From positions 434,001-498,000 of the forward strand of contig NZ_CP044218.1 in NCBI RefSeq assembly GCF_008727715.1: a stretch of DNA of 64,000 nt. Reading direction: 5' to 3'. Positions 35,528-43,122 of the stretch are shown one piece after another. The stretch is from Mesorhizobium terrae. Its GTDB lineage: Bacteria > Pseudomonadota > Alphaproteobacteria > Rhizobiales > Rhizobiaceae. The translations under genes were made by a program, and so were the position numbers. Positions within the stretch are counted from its first letter, which is position 1. The number at the start of each line of letters is the position of its first letter. The notes under the pieces were generated by a model that saw nothing but the letters and a program-made list of their open reading frames with translations, did no database searches and had not been told where the DNA came from.

Positions 35528-36451
35528 ATGTCTTCGCATCCTCGCCTGAGCATTGTCATTCCTCACCTGAACGAACCTGACAGTTTGCAACGCTGCCTGG
35601 CGGCATTGAACGCACAGAGGAATCCGAACATTCCGTTCGAGATCATTGTGGTCGACAACGGGTCGCGGATACCGCCGCGCGCCGCTTGCGCGGCGGTTCC
35701 GGGGGTTAGGCTCGAAAGAGAATCCATTCCCGGTCCGGGCCCGGCCCGGAACCGCGGCGCAGCGGTAGCGAATGCGGATCTGCTCGCCTTCATCGACGCC
35801 GACTGTGTCGCGGCACCAGGATGGGTCCAGTCGATCGTTGCATTCATGGACAGCCAACCCGACATCGCCTTCCTCGGCGGGGATATCGGAATCTTGCCCA
35901 CGCGCCCTGAGCGGTTGACAGCCATCGAAGCCTATGAATGCGTCTTCAGCTATCGCGCCAAACTCTATGTCGAACGGTATGGATTTGCCGCTACCGGCAA
36001 CATGGCGGTGCGGGCCGATGTATTTCGCGCTGTGGGGCCGTTCGGCGGCATTGCGACGATGGAAGACACCGAATGGGGCCAGCGCGCCAGCGGCCGCGGA
36101 TTGCGCATCGCTTATCTGCCGGAAGCCAAGGTGCTCACGCCTTCCTGCAAGTCCTTCGCGGAATTGAAACGTCGGTGGGACAGGCACATTTCGCATGAAT
36201 TCGGAAAGGTCGGTCGTCATCCCGCGCGTGTCCTTTCATGGCTCGCGGAAAGCACGCTGGTCGCAGCCTCCCCGCCGATCGGCCTTGTTTCGATCCTCCG
36301 ATCGAACCGTGTCGCCGGGTTGCGAGAGCGGTGCCTGGCGTTTGCTTGTCTGACCCGGGTTCGCCTCTACCGCGCCCGGCGCATGCTCAGCCTGGCATTC
36401 CACAACAATACCGCAGTCGTGGTCGGGTCATGGAATAGGGAAAAGTCGTAG
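35528..36451 (+). CDS. Family 2 glycosyltransferase
   Basis: A 307-residue GT-A transferase: LSIVIPHLNEPDSLQRCLAAL, FEIIVVDNGS, GPGPARNRGA, and the DxD-containing AFIDADCVAAPGW. FAATGNMAVRADVF, an acceptor-recognition region, follows, then MEDTEWGQRASGRGLRI. A hydrophobic stretch near residues 238-255 may associate with the membrane. The start at 35528 has a perfect AGGAGAG site. It is isolated between two AT-rich intergenic regions and transcribed toward the exoY-like gene. Sugar specificity is unknown. Confidence 0.9.
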   Translation: MSSHPRLSIVIPHLNEPDSLQRCLAALNAQRNPNIPFEIIVVDNGSRIPPRAACAAVPGVRLERESIPGPGPARNRGAAVANADLLAFIDADCVAAPGWVQSIVAFMDSQPDIAFLGGDIGILPTRPERLTAIEAYECVFSYRAKLYVERYGFAATGNMAVRADVFRAVGPFGGIATMEDTEWGQRASGRGLRIAYLPEAKVLTPSCKSFAELKRRWDRHISHEFGKVGRHPARVLSWLAESTLVAASPPIGLVSILRSNRVAGLRERCLAFACLTRVRLYRARRMLSLAFHNNTAVVVGSWNREKS

Positions 36452-36639
36452 GGGACACTCCAACTGGCGTAGCCCAGCAGCATCAAAGATGCGGTCGAGG
36501 GCGGCGCACCGCCTCCCATCTCCACCGAAAGCTCATCGCTATCATCAGTTTCAAGATTGCCGCAGCCTGCCGGGGCGTACGCAGCGTATCTTCGGATGAC
36601 CGCACTCGACGCGTCGGGATTGGGCGATACCGATTTCAT
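36367..36639 (-). CDS. Candidate small ORF with double-glycine-leader-like segment
   Basis: A 90-codon frame, antisense to the last 85 bp of the GT2 gene and otherwise in intergenic DNA, divergent from exoY. The translation has an acidic stretch ETDDSDELSVEMGGG at about residues 30-44, followed by a small-residue and aromatic tail (APPSTASLMLLGYASWSVPYDF). The pattern is reminiscent of double-glycine peptide leaders, although position -4 does not fit the consensus well. No clear ribosome-binding site and no processing or transport gene is nearby, so it may be fortuitous. Codon use is GC-rich at third positions, like real genes here. Confidence 0.2.
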   Translation of the reverse strand: MKSVSPNPDASSAVIRRYAAYAPAGCGNLETDDSDELSVEMGGGAPPSTASLMLLGYASWSVPYDFSLFHDPTTTAVLLWNARLSMRRAR

Positions 36640-36707
36640 CCAACAAGACAGCGCGTCCGATATCAGAAATACTACTTACCGTTGCCATTTTCTATTTTTC
36701 GAACCGA

Positions 36708-36718
36708 ACTAGATCAAT
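36708..36718. repeat. 11-bp repeat ACTAGATCAAT, copy 1
   Basis: ACTAGATCAAT occurs here, about 200 bp before the exoY-like start, and again at 38767-38777 in the region upstream of the luxR-type gene. Shared placement in two AT-rich regulatory gaps of one cluster makes a common regulator site possible; the motif is short. Confidence 0.3.
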
Positions 36719-36750
36719 ACTTTAAATTCATGGATAGATAGAAGCTATAC

Positions 36751-36762
36751 GTATCTAGATAC
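36751..36762. promoter_or_regulatory. 12-bp perfect palindrome upstream of exoY-like gene
   Basis: GTATCTAGATAC is a perfect 12-bp palindrome, about 150 bp upstream of the exoY-like start in AT-rich DNA. Its size suits a dimeric helix-turn-helix protein such as the LuxR-type regulators of this cluster; the assignment is inference. Confidence 0.35.
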
Positions 36763-36909
36763 AATTGAATATTGAAACAAATATCAGAATACAAGACCAT
36801 AATAGTTACAATATATATGTGAAACGGCGGAACATTCACACCCGCCGAGCATAATTTACTGCGCGACTGCTTGCAGCCGCTCCCTTTGTCAAAAATCACG
36901 GTGTCATGA

Positions 36910-37593
36910 ATGCTGGACGATCCGCCCAGAGCGTATCCGCTTGGCCTTCCGCTCGACATGATCCCTGCCGGTCAGGGCTTATGGCCGAGGAAAGTCTATT
37001 TCCGTGCAAAGCGCATGTTCGATTGCGTCGCCGTACTGGCGGCCGCACCACTGGTGCTGCCTGTGATAGGCACGCTCGCATTTTTCGTGCGCCGGGACGG
37101 CGAGAAGGCATTCTATTGCCAGGACCGCGTCGGCAGAAACGGCAAGACGTTCAAGCTCTGGAAGCTGCGCTCGATGATACCGAACGCGGAGGCTGTTCTG
37201 GAGCAATATCTTTGCGAAAATCCCGCTGCGCGAGCCGAATGGGACGCCAATCAGAAGCTCAGAAACGACCCCAGGATCACCAGACTCGGCCGCTATCTGC
37301 GCAAATACTCGATCGACGAGCTGCCGCAGTTGCTCAACGTGCTGCTCGGCGACATGAGCCTTGTCGGCCCACGCCCGATGTGCCCTGAACAGCAGCCATA
37401 TTATCCCGGCACCGCCTATTTCTTTCTGCGCCCGGGCCTGACCGGCCCCTGGCAAATCAGCGACCGCAACGGATGCCCGTTCGCGGAGCGCGCGACTTAT
37501 GACACGCGCTATTTTCACACCATGTCATTCAGTACGGACATGCGGATCATCCTGCGGACGGCTGGGGTGCTGGTCCGAGGAACAGGCCTCTGA
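36910..37593 (+). CDS. exoY: Undecaprenyl-phosphate sugar phosphotransferase, ExoY-like
   Basis: A 227-residue bacterial sugar transferase that starts the lipid-linked repeat unit by moving a hexose-1-phosphate (galactose in the ExoY prototype) to undecaprenyl phosphate. It has a basic segment before an N-terminal membrane helix (about 37-60), then the core QDRVGRNGKTFKLWKLRSM, NDPRITRLGRYLRKYSIDELPQLLNVLLGDMSLVGPRP and RPGLTGPWQISDRN. Length matches the short, single-span ExoY/PssA group rather than the five-span WbaP type. It is convergent with the luxR-type gene at 37640. Confidence 0.93.
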   Translation: MLDDPPRAYPLGLPLDMIPAGQGLWPRKVYFRAKRMFDCVAVLAAAPLVLPVIGTLAFFVRRDGEKAFYCQDRVGRNGKTFKLWKLRSMIPNAEAVLEQYLCENPAARAEWDANQKLRNDPRITRLGRYLRKYSIDELPQLLNVLLGDMSLVGPRPMCPEQQPYYPGTAYFFLRPGLTGPWQISDRNGCPFAERATYDTRYFHTMSFSTDMRIILRTAGVLVRGTGL

Positions 37594-37639
37594 CCGATGC
37601 AAGATCATGCTGACACCCCCAGCCGGCGATGAAGCGGAC

Positions 37640-38431
37640 CTATTTGTGAGAATAGGCCTCCAGATGCCTGGCGCTGAAATCGTCCGGGAACATATCGTTG
37701 ATCTTGAAGGCCACTTCCGTTCGGTTGGTGGCTCTCAACTTCTTCATGATATTTCGAATATGCACCTTCACCGTGCTCTCGCGCAGATGAAGCTCGTAAG
37801 CGATGATCTTGTTTGCCTTTCCACGCCTCAAGGCCTCGGCGACCTCTGTCTGGCGTAGAGTGAACATGCCCGCCATCGGGTGAATGGTTTCGCCGCCCGC
37901 TTCGAGTGCCTTGCGCATCGCAAGCACGCTGCTTGCCGGCACAAAGACACCGCCGGCGAGCGCAAGGCTAATGGCCTCGACGCATATGCCAATGTTTACC
38001 GACGATGGGATGTAGCCGCGTGCGCCGCATTCCAAGGCCTTCAGGATTTGCGGCAATTCATCAGAATCCGCCATGACGATGACCGGCGTATCCTGGAATT
38101 CGGTGGTCAGCCCGCGAAGTTCCTCGGCGACCGAGGATTCACTCATTTTCCGGCCACCTATATTGAAGAGAATGGCCGATATGTTCGGATGAAGACTGCG
38201 CTTCGACTTCCACTCCTCTATCGAGGCGAAAGCCCGAACTTCCAGCCCAGTATTCTGCGCGGCAATACTCTGGGCAAAACATTCCCGGCCGAGCATGCGG
38301 GTGTCGATCATTGCCACGGCGCGTATGGTCGGATGCGGTAGCGCAATGGCATTCTCGCCAGCAATTGTTGACCGCTCCGGGTGGAAATGCACTGGATCAA
38401 GACTACTGCTATTTTCAACTGTCAGACTCAT
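37640..38431 (-). CDS. LuxR-family transcriptional regulator with receiver-like domain lacking phospho-Asp
   Basis: From ATG 38431 the protein has 263 residues; this start has AAAGGAG nine bases upstream and is preferred to 38572. Residues about 35-160 follow a receiver fold (AVAMIDTRMLGRECFAQSI, TPVIVMADSDELPQILKALECGARGYIPSS). The strand that should end in the phospho-acceptor Asp reads AILFNIGGRKM, so phosphorylation is unlikely. The C-terminus has the LuxR helix-turn-helix (FTLRQTEVAEALRRGKANKIIAYELHLRESTVKVHIRNIMKKL). It is paired in design with the regulator at 3301-4056 and closes the exopolysaccharide cluster. Confidence 0.87.
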   Translation of the reverse strand: MSLTVENSSSLDPVHFHPERSTIAGENAIALPHPTIRAVAMIDTRMLGRECFAQSIAAQNTGLEVRAFASIEEWKSKRSLHPNISAILFNIGGRKMSESSVAEELRGLTTEFQDTPVIVMADSDELPQILKALECGARGYIPSSVNIGICVEAISLALAGGVFVPASSVLAMRKALEAGGETIHPMAGMFTLRQTEVAEALRRGKANKIIAYELHLRESTVKVHIRNIMKKLRATNRTEVAFKINDMFPDDFSARHLEAYSHK

Positions 38432-39163
38432 GGCTCTGAACTCCTTTAGGGATATCCGGCACGATGTCGGAACATGCCCGCTACCGCTTTTCAGAGCTTT
38501 CGTGGTGGCTGATGCAACCCCCATCAACTCCCCGTCGGCAGCGCGAACGCTGAATATTTGCACGAAACCCATTCGGCGTAATTAATTTGGATTAACCGAT
38601 TGTTCACCACGTCGCGGCCGCTACTCCCATAGCTCTATGAATTTTACCACAACGCATATCTTCTAAAATTAAATATACTAATCCATATGATCAATCGTGC
38701 GAGAATTTACACAATCATACGCCAAAGCAATCTCAAGCACATATGAAGGCTAGACCGTTTTGGAAGACTAGATCAATGGATATCAACCATCATAACATGT
38801 CGATATGAATGCAAGATTTCGGTGCGCGTCGATGGAGAAGTATGTTGGTATCATGAAGACCGCCGCGATAAACTCGAAGCCGCCGCTGAGCACCGAACGG
38901 GCCGATCTTGTTGGCTGCAGGCATTCCGCACATGATGGCAGAAACGTTATTATGTTTCCTCGACCGACATGAACGCCTTTCAGGCTCAATGACAGAACCG
39001 GCAAAGCAATGGCGTAAAGTGCAATTGAAAATATTTCCGACAACCGCGAGAGTCCGCAACTGTTCCAGATCTGATCTGAAAACCGATTAACCCGCTAGCG
39101 GAAGTTGGAACCAGAACAACAACGGTAACCTGTTTGGTCACAGCATCTAACCCTTCCAAACTA
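38432..39163. other. Long divergent intergenic region between luxR-type and crp-type genes
   Basis: A 732-bp gap with low GC between about 38580 and 38800. I see only short overlapping frames on the minus strand (about 86-89 codons, 38783-39059) without ribosome-binding sites, and no recognisable RNA gene. It holds the second ACTAGATCAAT copy (38767-38777) and a small palindrome CCGCTAGCGG at 39092-39101. Both flanking regulators must be transcribed from it. Confidence 0.5.
38767..38777. repeat. 11-bp repeat ACTAGATCAAT, copy 2
   Basis: Second exact copy of the element at 36708-36718, about 335 bp upstream of the luxR-type start codon. It is a candidate shared regulatory sequence. Confidence 0.3.
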
Positions 39164-39883
39164 ATGGACGCCATCACTCTCAAGCTTGGCGCCTTTCTCA
39201 CGCTTGGGCCGCGGGAAAAAACGATGCTTGAGGCGCTGCAGGAAACCGCCATCACCCTCAAGCCGGGTAGAGACCTCATCCAGGAAGGGGAGCACCATCA
39301 CGCCGCGTACATCCTGCGCAACGGATGGGCTTGCTCCCACAAGCAAATGCGGGACGGCGGGCGGCAGATCATCGACATCCAGATTCCCGGCGACTTCATC
39401 GGGCTGCGCAGCTTGCTGTTGCGGACCTCGGACCAGGGCTTTACCACGCTGACCGACGTCGAACTGGCCAAGATCGGTACGGAAAAGATCTGGGACATGT
39501 TTCGCGTTACCCCGCGTCTGGCCGTGGCCCTGTTGTGGGTTGCCTCATGCGACCAGGCCGTGGTGGTGGAGCACCTGGTCAATATCGGCAAGCGCGATGC
39601 TCTGGCACGTACGGCTCACTTCCTGCTGGAGCTCGGGTCGAGGTTGAGCCTGGTCGGTCACGGCGAGGCCGACAGCTATGCCTGCCCGTTATCCCAGAGT
39701 ATCCTCGCCGACGCGCTGGGCGTCACCGCCATTCACCTCAACCGTGTTCTTCGCCAGTTGCGCGAAGCAAAACTGCTTGTGTTCAAGGATGGTGTCATCA
39801 CCATCCTGGACAGAAAGCGGCTTGCTGAAATGGCCGGGTTCGATTCCATCTACCTTGACCACCAACCACCGGTTCGCGACTGA
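39164..39883 (+). CDS. Crp/Fnr-family transcriptional regulator
   Basis: A 239-residue protein with an N-terminal cyclic-nucleotide-binding-like beta roll (LKPGRDLIQEGEHHHAAYILRNGWACSHKQMRDGGRQIIDIQIPGDFIGLRSLLL). A long dimer helix and a C-terminal winged helix (SQSILADALGVTAIHLNRVLRQLREAKLLVF, about 178-210) follow. There is no N-terminal Cys cluster, so it is not an oxygen-sensing Fnr/FixK with iron-sulfur cluster. ATG 39164 gives the conserved beginning; TTG 39134 is also in frame, and no clear ribosome-binding site is seen. It is convergent with the RND pump gene, and its target is unknown. Confidence 0.9.
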   Translation: MDAITLKLGAFLTLGPREKTMLEALQETAITLKPGRDLIQEGEHHHAAYILRNGWACSHKQMRDGGRQIIDIQIPGDFIGLRSLLLRTSDQGFTTLTDVELAKIGTEKIWDMFRVTPRLAVALLWVASCDQAVVVEHLVNIGKRDALARTAHFLLELGSRLSLVGHGEADSYACPLSQSILADALGVTAIHLNRVLRQLREAKLLVFKDGVITILDRKRLAEMAGFDSIYLDHQPPVRD

Positions 39884-39895
39884 TCGAACCGGTGG
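39866..39895 (+). terminator. Hairpin spanning the crp-type stop codon
   Basis: A perfect 11-bp stem, CCACCGGTTCG (39866-39876) and CGAACCGGTGG (39885-39895), with an 8-base loop containing part of the TGA stop (39881-39883). No T-tract follows. It could attenuate transcription or stabilise the transcript end between the convergent regulator and RND pump genes. Confidence 0.45.
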
Positions 39896-39951
39896 CTCCG
39901 GCCGTTTCCCGATCCATCACCACGAGCCAGCGCTTGCCGAATGGCCGCCGG

Positions 39952-42900
39952 CTAAGGAGATGGCACCGGCCGTCCCGTGGTGCGAGCCTCCCGCCTCAGA
40001 ACGATCCGACGGATCACGACATAAAAGACCGGCGTCAGGATCAATCCGAAAAGCGTGACGCCAAGCATGCCGGCGAACACCGCGATGCCCATGGCATGAC
40101 GCATCTCGGCGCCCGCGCCTGTCGCAATGACGAGGGGCACCACGCCCGCGATGAAGGCAAGCGATGTCATCAGGATCGGCCTCAGACGCAGGCGCGCGGC
40201 TTCGAGTACCGCCGCGAGCGGATCCCTGCCCTTCTTTTCCTCTTCGTGGGCAAACTCCACAATCAAGATGGCGTTCTTGGCCGCGAGACCCACCAGCACG
40301 ACGAAAGCAATCTGGGTGAAGATGTTGTTGTCACCGCTGGAAAACCAGACCCCGGCGATGGCGGAGAGCAGCGCCAACGGCGCGATGAGCAGCACCGCGA
40401 AAGGCAGAGACCAGCTGTTATACTGAGCGGCCAGGATCAGGAACGCCAACAGCACCGCCAGGGGGAACACGATCATTGCCGTGTTGCCGGCTAATTTCTC
40501 CTGATAGGTCAGGTCGGTCCACTCAAAGGCCATGCCAGCCGGCAGCGTTTCGTTCAGAATACGTTCGATCGCCGCCGTAGCCTGCCCCGACGAATACCCC
40601 GGAGCCGGACCTCCGGTGATGTCGACCGACGGATAGCCGTTGTAATGCATCACTCGATCCGGCCCCGAACTGGTAGCGATGGTTGCAAGGGCTGCGAGCG
40701 GCAGCATCTCGCCCGCCGCATTGCGAACCTTGAGGCGCGCTATGTCGTCGACCTGAGCGCGGAACGGCTCGTCGGCCTGAACGATGACGCGGTAGGTACG
40801 CCCGAAACGATTGAAGTCGTTGGCGTACAGGGACCCCAGATTGACCTGCAACGTGTCGAAGACCGCCGTCAGCGGAACGCCCTGAGCCTTGGCTTTCACG
40901 CGGTCGAGATCGACCTGGACCTGCGGCGCGTTCACCTGGAAACTCGCCATCATGCCGGCAAGCTCCGGTGCCTGCATGGCCCTCGCCATGATCTCGCCCT
41001 GCGCCTTGGCAAGGGCTTCAAGGCCCGCCCCTGAGCGATCCTCGATCTGAAGTTTGAACCCACCGGTCGTGCCAAGCCCCGGCACCGGCGGCGGCGGGAA
41101 TATGCCGACGAAGCCATCCGGAATCTGACTGTATTTGCCCATCAATCGCCCGGCGATGGCATTGGCGCCAAGTGCGGGATCCTTGCGCTGTTCGAACGGA
41201 TCGAGCATGGCGAAGATGACGGCGGCGTTTGGCAGGTTGACGAAACCGTTGACCGACAAACCGGGGAAGGCCACCACGCTTTCAACGCCGGGCTCAGCCA
41301 GTGCGATCCTGGACATCTCCTTGACGACGGCTTCGGTCCGGTCGAGCGAGGCACCGGATGGCAACTGCGCGATACCGACAAGATAATATTTGTCCTGCGC
41401 GGGTACGAAACCCGTCGGGATGCTCTGGAACCCCATCCAGGTTGCCCCCAGCAACCCCGCATAGACCACCAAGACAACGCCGCTGACGCGAACCGCGCGC
41501 CGCGCCGCGCCGACATAGGCATTCGACGCGCTGTCGAAGAAACGATTGAACAGGCGGAAGAACCAGCCGAACGCGAAGTCGATGCCGCGGGTCAGCCAAT
41601 CGCGGCCATGCCCGGCGTGGTGCGATTTCAAGAGCAGACCAGCCAGCGCCGGCGACAGGGTCAGGGAGTTGATCGCCGACAGAACCGTCGAGATGGCGAT
41701 GGTAACCGCGAACTGGCGATAGAATTCGCCTTGCAGGCCGGACAGGAATGCCGAAGGGATGAAGACCGCGGCAAGAACCGATGTGATCGCGATGATCGGC
41801 GCGGTCACCTCATCCATCGCCTTGCGAGCCGCTTCTTTCGGCGTTTCACCAAGCCCGATATGTCGTTCGACGTTCTCGACGACCACGATGGCATCGTCGA
41901 CCACGATGCCGATCGACAACACCAGGCCGAACAGGGACAAGGTGTTGAGCGAGAAGCCCAGCAGATACATCACCGCGAGCGTGCCGATGAGCGATATCGG
42001 AACGGCGACGAGCGGGATGACGGAGGCGCGCCAGGTTTGCAGGAACAGGACAACGACGATCACCACCAGAATGATCGCTTCGACCAGCGTCTGCACCACC
42101 GCCGCCAGGGACGCCCGCACGAACACGGTTGGATCATAAGCGATCCGGTATTCGAGGCCCTCCGGGAAGTTGCGCTTCAACTGCTCCATCTCGGCGCGAA
42201 CCGCGCTTGAAACATCGAGCGCGTTTGCCCCGGGACGCTGAATGATCTGCATTGCGACGGCCGGCTCGCCGTCAAGCAGGCTGCGCAGCGCATAAGCATC
42301 GGCGCCTAGCCCAATGCGCGCGACATCGCGCAGGCGCACGGTCTGCCCGTCTTCACCTGTCTTGATGATGATGTCGCCGAACTGTTCTTCGCTGGATAGC
42401 CGCCCAAGCGTGCTGACGGTGACCTGATAGCTTGCCGCCTGCGACGGCTGCTGGCCAACCGAACCAGCGGCCACCTGGACGTTCTGCTCGCGAATGGCCG
42501 CGATGACATCGCTTGCTGTCAGACCACGCGCGGCAACCTTGGCTGGGTCCAGCCAGATGCGCATGGCATATTCGCCCGCGCCCCATACGATGGCATCGCC
42601 GACCCCAGGCAGACGCGCGATCGTGTCTCGAACCTGAAGCGTGGCAAAGTTGGAGATATAGAGCGGATCGTAGCGTTTGTCGGGCGAGACGAGGTGAACC
42701 ACCATGAGAATGTCGGGCGACGTCTTCTGCGTCACGACACCGATGCGCTGAACCTCCTCGGGCAGACGCGGCAGCGCGCGCGAGACGCGGTTCTGCACCT
42801 GGATCTGCGCCATGTCCGGATCGGTGCCCTGGGCGAAGGTCACCGTCAGCGTCATCCTGCCGTCGGTCGCCGCCTGCGAGCTCATATAGAGCATGCCTTC

Positions 42901-43122
42901 GACACCGTTGATCGACTGTTCGAGCGGGGCGGCCACGGTTTCGGCAATGACTTCAGGGCTGGCGCCGGGATAGCTCGCCGTCACCTGCACCGTTGGCGGG
43001 GTGACGGCCGGGTATTCGCTCAAGGGAAGCCGGAACAGCGTGATCACGCCGGCAATCAGCATCAGTGCCGAAAGGACGACGGCGAAGATCGGGCGGTCGA
43101 TGAAAAAGCGAGGCAGGTTCAT
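39952..43122 (-). CDS. RND efflux pump inner-membrane transporter, MexF/OqxB-like (HAE1)
   Basis: A 1056-residue proton-driven drug efflux transporter. It begins with the family hallmark FFIDRPIFAVVLSALMLIAGVITLFRLPLSEYPAVTPPTV and shows two sets of membrane helices around large periplasmic loops. The proton-relay Asp pair sits in SIGIVVDDAIVVVENVERH, as in MexF/OqxB. Length is normal. Its ATG overlaps the stop of the adaptor gene (ATGA), so the two are co-translated. No outer-membrane channel gene is adjacent; a TolC-like protein from elsewhere would be needed. Substrates cannot be predicted from sequence. Confidence 0.95.
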   Translation of the reverse strand: MNLPRFFIDRPIFAVVLSALMLIAGVITLFRLPLSEYPAVTPPTVQVTASYPGASPEVIAETVAAPLEQSINGVEGMLYMSSQAATDGRMTLTVTFAQGTDPDMAQIQVQNRVSRALPRLPEEVQRIGVVTQKTSPDILMVVHLVSPDKRYDPLYISNFATLQVRDTIARLPGVGDAIVWGAGEYAMRIWLDPAKVAARGLTASDVIAAIREQNVQVAAGSVGQQPSQAASYQVTVSTLGRLSSEEQFGDIIIKTGEDGQTVRLRDVARIGLGADAYALRSLLDGEPAVAMQIIQRPGANALDVSSAVRAEMEQLKRNFPEGLEYRIAYDPTVFVRASLAAVVQTLVEAIILVVIVVVLFLQTWRASVIPLVAVPISLIGTLAVMYLLGFSLNTLSLFGLVLSIGIVVDDAIVVVENVERHIGLGETPKEAARKAMDEVTAPIIAITSVLAAVFIPSAFLSGLQGEFYRQFAVTIAISTVLSAINSLTLSPALAGLLLKSHHAGHGRDWLTRGIDFAFGWFFRLFNRFFDSASNAYVGAARRAVRVSGVVLVVYAGLLGATWMGFQSIPTGFVPAQDKYYLVGIAQLPSGASLDRTEAVVKEMSRIALAEPGVESVVAFPGLSVNGFVNLPNAAVIFAMLDPFEQRKDPALGANAIAGRLMGKYSQIPDGFVGIFPPPPVPGLGTTGGFKLQIEDRSGAGLEALAKAQGEIMARAMQAPELAGMMASFQVNAPQVQVDLDRVKAKAQGVPLTAVFDTLQVNLGSLYANDFNRFGRTYRVIVQADEPFRAQVDDIARLKVRNAAGEMLPLAALATIATSSGPDRVMHYNGYPSVDITGGPAPGYSSGQATAAIERILNETLPAGMAFEWTDLTYQEKLAGNTAMIVFPLAVLLAFLILAAQYNSWSLPFAVLLIAPLALLSAIAGVWFSSGDNNIFTQIAFVVLVGLAAKNAILIVEFAHEEEKKGRDPLAAVLEAARLRLRPILMTSLAFIAGVVPLVIATGAGAEMRHAMGIAVFAGMLGVTLFGLILTPVFYVVIRRIVLRREARTTGRPVPSP

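Larger units (their letters stand above)
36452..36909. other. AT-rich intergenic region upstream of exoY-like gene
   Basis: A 458-bp gap. The left 190 bp is GC-rich and may encode the small ORF on the minus strand. From about 36640 to 36830 the DNA is strikingly AT-rich. It contains the 12-bp palindrome at 36751-36762 and an 11-bp sequence (36708-36718) repeated upstream of the second luxR gene. It must hold the exoY promoter. Confidence 0.6.

Noticed and set aside
38783..39059. Two overlapping minus-strand frames of 86-89 codons in the luxR/crp gap
   Set aside because: No ribosome-binding site, no recognised domain and unusual composition; possibly a decayed sequence but not supportable as genes.
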